In this document: positions 52,225 through 61,600 of the stretch, piece by piece | Numbering within the stretch: position 1 is the stretch's first letter | Layout of the letters: every line of letters starts with the position of its first letter | Assembly (NCBI GenBank): GCA_024291935.2 | Contig: CM044306.1 | Location: forward strand, 17,307,001 to 17,371,000 | Reading direction: 5' to 3' | Length of the DNA: 64,000 nt | From: Okapia johnstoni | Lineage: Eukaryota; Chordata; Mammalia; Artiodactyla; Giraffidae | Position numbers and translations under genes: made by a program | Notes under the pieces: model-generated | The model's input: only the letters and a program-made list of their open reading frames with translations | Databases searched by the model: none | What the model was told of the DNA's origin: nothing

Positions 52225-53420
52225 GAGGGAATACATAAATAAGCTTTTGGAATGACTACCAGGGCAACATTAGGAAATCTATCCATGTCACCCTCTACAG
52301 TAACAGACTAAAGGAGAAACACCGTGTGATCATCTTAGCAAGTGCCATAAAAGCATTCGATAAAATTTAGCACCCATTCCTAATGGGTAGTGGAGGGTGG
52401 GGAACTAAATATAGAAGAGCTAAAAATAGAAAGTAACTGTCATTATTTGCAAACTTATCATCATTTAATTGAAAAACCTAAGAGAATCAATGACAATCTA
52501 ATAGAACTCATAAGGGAGTTCAACAAGGTGGCCAGATACGAGATCCGCATATACGAGATCCGCATACAGAAATCGGTAGCTTTCCTACGTTCTGGCAAAA
52601 CGAATTAGAAAATGTAATTTTTAAAAGAGCCTATTTCCAATGTAGCAAAGACTGTACAGTAACTATTTGTTAAATCTATCAAGAAATTTACAAAACTTAT
52701 GTGAGGAAAATAATAAAATTTTACTAAAGATTATAAAGTTGTGAATGATAAAAAGAGATACAATATTCCTATATGGGAAGACTTCATATTATAAAGATGC
52801 TAATTCTCATATTAGTCTATAAATTCAAAATAATCCCAATTAAAATCTTAGCAGGATTTTTCATAGAACTTCATAAGCTGACTCTAAAATCATATAAAGA
52901 TAAGCTGCCCAAGAATAGCCAAGAAAAAGAACAGTAAGAACACAATAATTACAACAGTGAGCTACTGGAAAAGGAGAACAGAATGGGGAATCCAGAAACA
53001 AAAGAACAGTAAGAACACAATAGTTACAACAGTGAGCTCCTGGAAAAGGAGAACAGAATGGGGAATCCAGAAACAAATTCATGTTTATATGAGAATTTAG
53101 TTATGTTAAATGTGGCATTTAAATTAGTGGAGAATGAATGCACTGTTTAATAAATGATCTTGAGATAATTGCTTGCCATTTGGAAAGAAAAGATATTTAG
53201 AAATATTCTCATGCCATTCGCACACACAAAAATAAATTCCATCTGGATAAAGACCTAAATGTAAGAAAGGAAAAGTATTAGAAATATTTTTAAAAAGTGT
53301 TTATTACTTTGGGAAAGGACTGTCTTCTTAAATATGACATAAAAATAACAAAAGAAGAGGTTGACATATTTGACCATTTGAAAACTGGAAATTTCAAGTA
53401 TGGCCAGAGTAGGATATTTA
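52225..53420 (+). mobile_element. L1 ORF2 fragment A
   Basis: L1 ORF2 features 'atcttagcaagtgccataaa', 'gcattcgataaaatttagca' and 'atattcctatatgggaagac'. A partial frame at 52390-52608 encodes 'KRINDNLIELIREFNKVA'. It contains a 15-bp (52536-52565) and a 75-bp (52926-53077) tandem duplication. Confidence 0.8.
52926..53077 (+). repeat. 75-bp tandem duplication inside L1
   Basis: Two head-to-tail copies with a 75-bp period, differing at only two positions (ataatt/atagtt and gctact/gctcct). Confidence 0.9.
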
Positions 53421-53429
53421 TTCAAGAAT

Positions 53430-53658
53430 GCACAGTTGGGGTACTTCCCTAGTGGTCCAGTGGTTAAGACTCTGTTCCCAATGCAGGTGGCTCAGGTTCA
53501 ATCGCTGGTCAGGGAACTAGATCCCACATGCCGCTAAATAGTTTGCATGCCGCAACTAAAAATCCCACATGCCAAAATGAAGATGGAAGATCCTGCATGC
53601 TGCAACTAAGACCTGGTGCAGCCAAATAAATATATAAAAATAAATATTTTTTTAAAAG
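53430..53658 (+). mobile_element. CHR-2 SINE
   Basis: 'gggtacttccctagtggtcc', 'ggttcaatcgctggtcaggg' and an A/T-rich tail. Confidence 0.85.
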
Positions 53659-54847
53659 GAATACATGATTGATTTGATGCCAAGAATGATATCAAGTAAT
53701 TTACCACACCAACAAAATAAAGGAGAAAAAAAACATATATAATCATATCAGGAGATGCTGAAAGAGCGTGAGATAAAGTTCTAGATATTCCTGATAACAA
53801 CTCTGAGTGAAAATAAGAATAGATGAAACTACTAATATGATAATGACCTATTTGTCTGAAAGTCGAAAACTAATATCTAAATAGTGAAGCAGTAAAGATC
53901 AAGATACTTTAAGATAAAAAACAAGACAGGGGTGCCTATTATCATCATTATCATTTAACTCAAGGGAATGCAATAGACAATAAATGAAATATTTATTATA
54001 ATTGTGGAGAAGAAAGGGTAAAAAAATTATTTTGTGATATACAATTGTGTACTCAGAAAGCTCAATAAGCTCTAATAAAAAACAGTTGGAATTAATAAGA
54101 GAGTTTGAGGATTGTAGGTAAAAGGCAAATATGTAAAAATCAATCATGTTTTTCCCTACTAGGGTTTACCGCCTGGAAATGGAGACTGGGGACGGTATTC
54201 CATTCATAATAGCAATTAAGTCCATAAAGTACTTGGGAATTTTATTAAAAGAACAATGGCATAAAAAAAGATGACAGAAAACATCTGAATCTACAAAAAA
54301 ATACCTGAACAAATCAAAAGGCAATAGCCATGTTCTTATATGAAAACATCTAATATAAAATAATTATGTAGATTTAATATTAATTCCAATTGTAGTCCCG
54401 ACCGGGATTTTTGAGGGGGAATTAGTTCTGAGATGGAGATGGAATTGATAAAGATATTCTTAAAGTAAAATAGAAAAAAGATGATTGAAAATAGCCAAGA
54501 AAATCATGAAAAAGTAAGCTGGGGGTAGGGTTAGGTCTTGCCTTGCTGGATAAGAAGCAACTGTTGGGACTTCCCTGGTGGTCAGTGGTTAGGACTCCAT
54601 GTTCCCATTGTGGGTGGCTGGGTTCGACCCCAGGTCAGGGAAACTATATCTCGCATGTCACAACCGAGACCCACTGTGGTCAAATAAATGAATAAAAAAA
54701 ATTTTTTTTTAAGGAATGGTGTTCCTTTTAAAAGGAACTATTGTGTTGGCACAGAAATAAACAGATTAATGGAACGTAATAGAAAGCCCACCAATACAGT
54801 CACTTGGATATGGCAAAGGTGGTATTTCAAGAGAAAAAGAGATGTGC
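53659..54847 (+). mobile_element. L1 ORF2 fragment B
   Basis: A second L1 piece whose 'aatcatatcaggagatgctg' and 'acaggggtgcctattatcat' segments cover an ORF2 region also present in fragment A. It is therefore an independent insertion, split by a CHR-2 SINE at 54567-54713. Confidence 0.75.
54567..54713 (+). mobile_element. CHR-2 SINE in L1
   Basis: 'gggacttccctggtggtcag', 'gggttcgaccccaggtcagg' and an A-run then T-run tail. Confidence 0.85.
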
Positions 54848-55168
54848 TGTGCTGTTCTTAGTCGCTCAGTTGTGTCTGGCTCTTTGTGACCCCACAAACT
54901 GCAGCCCGCCACACTCCTCTGTCCATGGAGATTCTCCAGGCAAGAATACTGGAGTTACTACACCCTCCTCCAGGGGATCTTCCCAACCCAGGGATCGAAC
55001 CCAGGTCTCCCACTTTGCAGACGGATTCTTTACCGTCTGAGCAACCAGGGAAGCCCAGGAATACTGGAGTGGGTAGCCTATCCCATCTCCAGGGGATCTT
55101 CCCTACCCAGAAATTGAACCGCGGTCTCCTGCATTGCAGCCAGATTCCTTACCAGCTGAGCTACCAGG
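54848..55168 (-). mobile_element. Dimeric Bov-tA SINE, reverse
   Basis: A full Bov-tA (to about 55037) is followed by a second, truncated unit ending 'gctgagctaccagggaag'. Read on its own strand, the short unit comes first and ends 'actccagtattcctgggctt', the same kind of junction as the dimer at 48.7 kb. Confidence 0.85.
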
Positions 55169-55345
55169 GAAGAAGAAAGATATTTGTTAGTAATTGGTGC
55201 TGGCATCAATATTTTTATTCTCTCGAGGTATAAAATGGAGATGAGCTGTAGAGGAGGTGGGAGAAGGCCCCTGAATACTAGACTGAGGGATACCCGGTCA
55301 GGCCTGAATCAGATTGGTCCTCATCTCCATCGCCTCTCTGCCCAG

Positions 55346-55672
55346 GTGTTGCCATGGTGATGGCGGTGGAGGAGAGCATGTTGCGGGTCGTGGTGCGGCT
55401 GCGGCCCCCGACTCGGAAGGAGCTGGAGAGTCAGCGGCGGCCTGTGGTTCAGGTGGTGGATGAGCGGGTGCTGGTGTTCGACCCTGAGGAGCCCGATGGG
55501 GGCTTCCTTGGCCTGAAATGGGGCAGTGCCCAAGATGGCCCCAAGAAGAAGGGCAAAGACCTGACATTTGTCTTTGACCGGGTCTTCGGTGAGACGGCCA
55601 CCCAACAGGATGTGTTCCAGCACACCACCCACAGCATCCTGGACAGCTTCCTCCAAGGCTACAACTGCTCAG
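55346..55672 (+). other. KIF18B: KIF18B exon 2 (first coding)
   Basis: Acceptor AG at 55344-55345 and start codon at 55354. Encodes residues 1-106 of the motor domain. The donor is TCAG|GTGAG (phase 1). Confidence 0.95.
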
Positions 55673-58600
55673 GTGAGCCCGCCTGCCCCTCCACTGGGTA
55701 CCAGATGAGGAAGGCTCTGGCCCTGCCTTCTCTGTGGGCCCCTCACTCAGTCTTCTCCGGTGTGGGGGCCACTCTGCTGGGCCCTGGGATACAATAGGTC
55801 AGACAGACAGGGTTCCTGCCCTCTGGATACTTACAGTCTAGAGTGGGGAGAAGACACGTCTCAAAATCACACCTGCAAGTAGGTGCTTATCAACTGAGCT
55901 ACATGAAGTGAGTGAAAGAATTGTGAGCCTTTCATAGAGGAAGCAACCCAGGCTGGAGAAGGTGCCCTGAGGAAGGGACGAGCTTCTACCCATGGTGGAG
56001 ACCCCTGCACCCTCAAGTCCACAGGCCTACAGGGGGACCAGGAATGGACACGGAGAACTCGACGGCTGGGAACGTGGGGGCTGCGGGTGGGTGGGAGCAG
56101 TGTAACCAAGCACACGGAAGGAAGGAAAGGGGTTTGGAGGAGGAGAGGGGCTGACTGGATGGAAATGTACTGGAGGAAGCCCTCTCACCCCTCTCCTTCC
56201 TTCTCCGTCCTCTCTAGTGTTTGCCTATGGGGCCACCGGGGCCGGGAAGACACACACCATGCTGGGAAGAGAAGGGGACCCTGGCATCATGTACCTGACT
56301 ACCATGGAGCTGTACAGAAGACTCGAGGCCTGCCAGGAGGAGAAGAGGTCCGAGGTGCTCATCAGCTACCTGGAGGTACGGCTGTTGGCACCCCAGGACG
56401 GGGCAGCTTCATCCCTCATTCTCACGACCACCTGAAGAGGGAGTGGGGTGGAGTAGGCAGGAGGGGCAGAGGGTAGTAGGAAGTGGGTGGACGGGGGCCC
56501 AGAGGCCGGACACAGCTCCAGGAGAGACTGCGTGTGAACTGACCCTACTCGTCACATGACATCATCTCGTAAGGGCCATTCACCAAGCATGTCTTGTCCT
56601 TTTCCCTGGCCCAGAAACTCTGCCCTCCCCCAGCCCCCTAGGGGAGAGACTTCCTGACCAGCCTCTCCACCAGGCCCCTTCTGGCTTCCTTTCTCCTCAG
56701 GTGTACAATGAGCAGATTCATGACCTCCTGGAGCCCAAGGGGCCCCTTGTCATCCGTGAGGACCCCGACAAAGGGGTAGTGGTACAAGGACTTTCCTTCC
56801 ACCAGGTAAGACTTGGGCTTAGGTTGGACGGGCAGCCCCACTGGTCCTCCAGGATCCCCTTACCAGGCAGTTTGGGGATGTCCTGGATCCTGTCAGGGTG
56901 GCAGTGGTGATAGGACGGGGGTGACATTGGTTCTGAAGAGCAGCCCTTCTGTTGGGGAAAAGTCCTGGGTGGAGAGACCACAGCCCCCTTGCTTTGTGTC
57001 TCCTCTGCAGCCAACCTCCGCCGAGCAACTGCTGGGCATGCTGACCCGGGGGAACCGTAACCGCACGCAGCACCCCACTGACGCCAATGCTACGTCCTCC
57101 CGCTCCCACGCCATCTTCCAGGTGAGCAGGGGCCACAGGCCAGGACCTAAGTCTGGACTCCTGGTGGCCAGCACCCCCTCACCCTGGCCATCTGCCCCCA
57201 GATCTTTGTGAAGCAGCAGGACCGGATCCCAGGTCTGACCCAGGCCCTTTGTGTAGCCAAGATGAGCCTCATTGACCTGGCTGGCTCGGAGCGGGCATCC
57301 AGCACCCATGCCAAGGGGGAGCGGCTGCGGGAGGGAGCCAACATCAACCGCTCGCTGCTGGCCCTCATCAATGTCCTCAACGCTCTGGCAGACGCAAAGG
57401 TAAAGCCACACGGAACCAGGCTCCTCCCCAGGGCAGCAATACAGTGCCAGGGCCGAAGATCCCTCCCTCCAGCCCTGGGTCAAAATTCCCTGGTAGTCCA
57501 GTGGTTAGAACTTGGTGCTTTCACGGTAGTGGCCAGGGTTCAATCCCTAGTTGGAGAAATAAGATCTTGCAAGCCCAGCAGCTTAGTTGGAAAAACAAAA
57601 ACAGGGACTTCCCTGGAGGTCCAGTGGTTAAGACTCCATGCTTCCAATGCAGCGGACCTGGGTTCAATCCCTGGTCAGGGAACTAAATCCCACATGCCAC
57701 AACGAAGACCCAATGCAGCCAAATAAATAAATTTTAAAATATATATATATATTTAAAAAAACAAGAAACCCCAAAGCTGCCGAGTCCCAGCCTGGCTCTG
57801 TCTAGTCTAGACACTCACTCCACGACCACCCACCATCCCTAGGGCCGAAAGTCTCACGTGCCATACCGGGACAGCAAGCTGACCCGCCTCCTCAAGGACT
57901 CCATTGGGGGCAACTGCCGAACGGTGATGATCGCCGCCGTCAGCCCCTCCAGCCTGACCTACGAGGACACCTACAACACCCTCAAGTATGCCGACCGGGC
58001 CAAGGAGATCAAACTCTCGGTGCGTGCCAGCCGGGACGGCCAGCCTGGAGTGGGGGGGTAGGGGTGTCGGGGGAGCCCCCAGACTGGGAGGAGGAGGGGA
58101 CAGGACCCATCCGCTTCCTCCAGTACCTGGAGCGAGCATTGCCACAGGGCCCGGAGGAGAGGTGACACAGTCTTCGTCTTTCAAATATCACAGCACTGGG
58201 ATGGTTGAGGCTGAATTATCTCAAGAGGAAGGCAACAGAAGGGAGTGGCCGAGTGTCAGCCACTTTGTCAGATTTGTTTTTAGTAGCAGGCCCTTATTTT
58301 TGGCAAAACAACATATAATGCAGATAGAAGCCGAGTTGCCTGGTTTCCCCCGCCTCCCCTAGGGAGCCCCGGGGCTCCTGGATCCACTGCTGCAAAGCCC
58401 CTGGGCCGGGCAGAGCGTGTGGGTCAGGGAGCCCGGGGTCTCGGGGTCAAATGCAAGCTCTCCTCCTGCTGTGTTAGGTGAGCCCTGGCCTCCCCGGTTC
58501 CTCAGTCGTGAGGGTGAGCAGCCGGGGTGTGAGTGAGTGCCTAGCATAGTGTCTGGCCGTTGGAAGTAGTTGCCAAAAGCTGCTTGGAATAAACAAACAG

Positions 58601-61600
58601 CTCTCTCCCTTGTGTCCCCACCTCAGCTGAAGAGCAACGTGATCAGCCTGGACTGTCACATCAGCCAGTACGCCACCATCTGCCAGCAGCTGCAGGCTGA
58701 GGTGAGGAGCCGCCTGGGGAGCTTGACCAGGGGGCAGGGCCCTTGGGGGCAGGTCAGGAGCACCGGGGTGCCCCCACCCTGCGCTCAGCCGGGGCTCTGA
58801 GGGGTTGGGCGCTCTGTTCCAGGTGGCCGCCCTGAGGGAGAGGCTCCGGGTGTACGAGGCAGGAGCCCAGGCCCCACCGCATGACCCTCCACGGCCCCGC
58901 AAGCCAGGCCCTCCACATCAACTGTGAGTTCTGTCACCCTCTCCTGCCCCGTCCTTTCCCCAGCCTGTGGAGGGCTGCTGCTGCTGCTGCTAAGTTGCTT
59001 TAGTCGTGTCCGACTCTGTGCGACCCCATAGACGGCAGCCCACCAGGCTCCCCCGTCCCTGGGATTGGAGTCCTCAGTTCTGTTCTGGCACCTTTTGGTT
59101 TGGGATTCTCATTCAGTGCCCAGCTCTCTGATTGTCACCTAGAATGTTCTGTGCTGAAGGAGTAAACCACACCCCAGTCCATATAAGCAGGATCTGCTAT
59201 TCACAAGAAGGTGCATTCAAGGGGTGGGTGTCATTGTTTTCTGGGCTTCCCAGGTGGCACTACTGGCAAAGAACCTGCCTGCCAATGCAGGAGAGGTAAG
59301 AGAAGCAGGTTCGATCCCTGGATTGGGAAGATCCCCTGGAGGAGGGCATGGCAACCCACTCCAGTATTCCTGCCTGAGAATCCCATGGACAGAGGAACCT
59401 GGTAGGCTACAGTCTATGGGGTCGCAAAGAGTCGGACACGACTGAAGCGACTTAGCGCGCATGCATGTCGTTTTTTTTCTAAACCAGAAAATCCTTGACT
59501 CCTTCTTCACCCTCAGCTACTGCCCACTTGTTATCTGAGCATCCAACACCTTATAGACTCTGTACCACCTGGAGCCACAGGGATCCTGCTCTTCCCACCT
59601 GCCCCTGCTTCATGCCTCGCAAACCTCTCCTTTTCTCCTTAGCCTCCCCAGCTGCCCCTCACCGTCCCACCTCCCCAGCCAGCACTGCACCCCAGAGCGC
59701 CAGCCAGGGTCTGCAGTCCTTCAAGAGGAGAGCCTGGGGTCAGAGGCCCCTGGGGAGAAGGTCGTGGATGGGAACTCCTCAAATAGGGAACAGCCCCCAG
59801 AGAACAGGGACGAAGGCCCGGCCAAGGAGGTAGGACTTGGAGCTGGTGGAATATTGGAAGAAAATCTACCCTAACTCATGGGTCCCTTCAGTCCTGGCTT
59901 CTTTGCTTGGATGACTTATATCTCAGTCATTGGAAGACTTTCAGATTCTGTGCAGGAAGAACTGGTCAGATCCGGTGTGTCTGAAAGCAGGGAGCCTGTT
60001 TGTTACCAGAAGGGGAGGAGGGAGGGACGACATGAACTGGGAGAGAGAAGGACCCTACTAGGACCAGGTCTTTCCAGGAGCTGTCATTCCCGCTCTTGGA
60101 GGATGGGTGGGTTTCAGGAGCTGTGCAGGTAAAGTGAGGGAGGCTGCTCTGGGCTCTTTACCTGTGACACTCTTCCTCTCTAGATTCCAACCCAGGTGCC
60201 AGAACAGAACCTCAGATACCCATCGCCCAGGGGTCCTGACCTGACCATGCAGCCCAAGCCAGTCGTGGACCACCTCCCACCACCGAACTTGGACAGGGAC
60301 TGTTCTAAGCAGTAGGTATCTTCTTGCTCCTCTCCAGGCTCCAAGGCGGGAGGTGATGGGTTCCAGGCCCCCTGGAAGCAGAAAAGTGAAAGTCGCTCAG
60401 TCATGTCCAACTCTTTGTAACCCCACGGACTATAGCCTGCCAGGCTCCTCTGACCATGGAATTCTCCCTGGAAGGAAAGTAGTGCCAAGCATATCATAGA
60501 AGCTCTGTTTGTATTTTAGTTAAAGAGGCAAGCCTTTTTTTTTTTGGCTGCACTGGGTCTTTGCTGCTGCACATGGCTTTCTCCAGTTGCAGCAAGCAGG
60601 GAATATTCTTCATTTCAGAGTCTTCTCTTGTTGCGGCTCGTGGGCTCTAGAGAGCAGGCTCGGTACCTGTGGTTCACAGGCTTAGTTGCTCCAAGGCATT
60701 TGGGATCTTCCTAGATCAGGGGATTGAACCCCGTGTTCCCTGCCTTGGCGGACAGATTCTTAACCACCACACCAGGGAAGTCCAAGAGGCAAGTGTTTTA
60801 TCATCCAATTGTCCCATACCTGCTGTCAACAATTTCATATTATCGCCTACTCTGTTTACGTAGCAGCCTCTCTATTTATTACTCTGTGTAGCTGGCAGTT
60901 TGACAAGAGGGAAGCAAAACACCAAATTCCATCCACACAGCTGGCGAATGCCAAGGTAGGGCAGGGCTGCCTGGGGCTGGAGCTATACTTTCCAGTCTAA
61001 GGGCCAAGCTGCCTGTGCTCAGCCAAGAGAAGCTGGGCGGCCGCTGAGGATGGGACAGCCTTCCTGAGTCAGGTGTTTGTCGTCTGTCTCATCGACAGAT
61101 TGACCGAGGCTATTTCTCCTCAGGAGTAAATACAAACCCAGAGAGAAATGGCTTTTGGACCATTCTTTCCGTGCTTAATAGAGAGGTGCTGGTTGTATTT
61201 TCTTCTTTGGCCCCCAGAACATAAATCCTCTGCCACTTAGCTTTGCTGCTGCCAACCCGACACCTCCCTCCACAGCATGCCTCACGCTAGGCAGTGTATT
61301 TAAAGCTTCCGGACAGAAGGGCCTGTTTAATTTTATTTCTTGTTGAGGAGTGTCTGTTCCCGACTCAGCAAAAATGCTGCAGCCTGAATAATCAGTGGCT
61401 TATTATCTGTCTCCTACTGCTGACTCCCCAGGGCCCAAGAGTGGCAGGAATGTACTGGCGGGATGCCCCCTGGACCCCAGGGAACAACCACGGGCTGCCA
61501 CTGATGACTCAGGGTCTCTTGGCCTGGAGTCCCCCGTTGCGAAGATGGGGGACACCAGGGTTCTCATTTCTGCTTTGCCTCTGATTTTGTGGTTTCTGAC

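Larger units (their letters stand above)
46216..55345 (+). other. KIF18B: KIF18B intron 1 (9.1 kb), L1- and SINE-rich
   Basis: Ends in the acceptor 'cctctctgcccag' at 55345. A/T-rich and filled by at least three L1 fragments with nested SINEs, listed separately. 49990-51050 is mostly unique sequence with no exon seen. Confidence 0.7.

Noticed and set aside
57208..57726. 172-codon single-exon protein
   Set aside because: KIF18B exon 6 read through its donor into two SINEs; the splice site and next exon explain it better.
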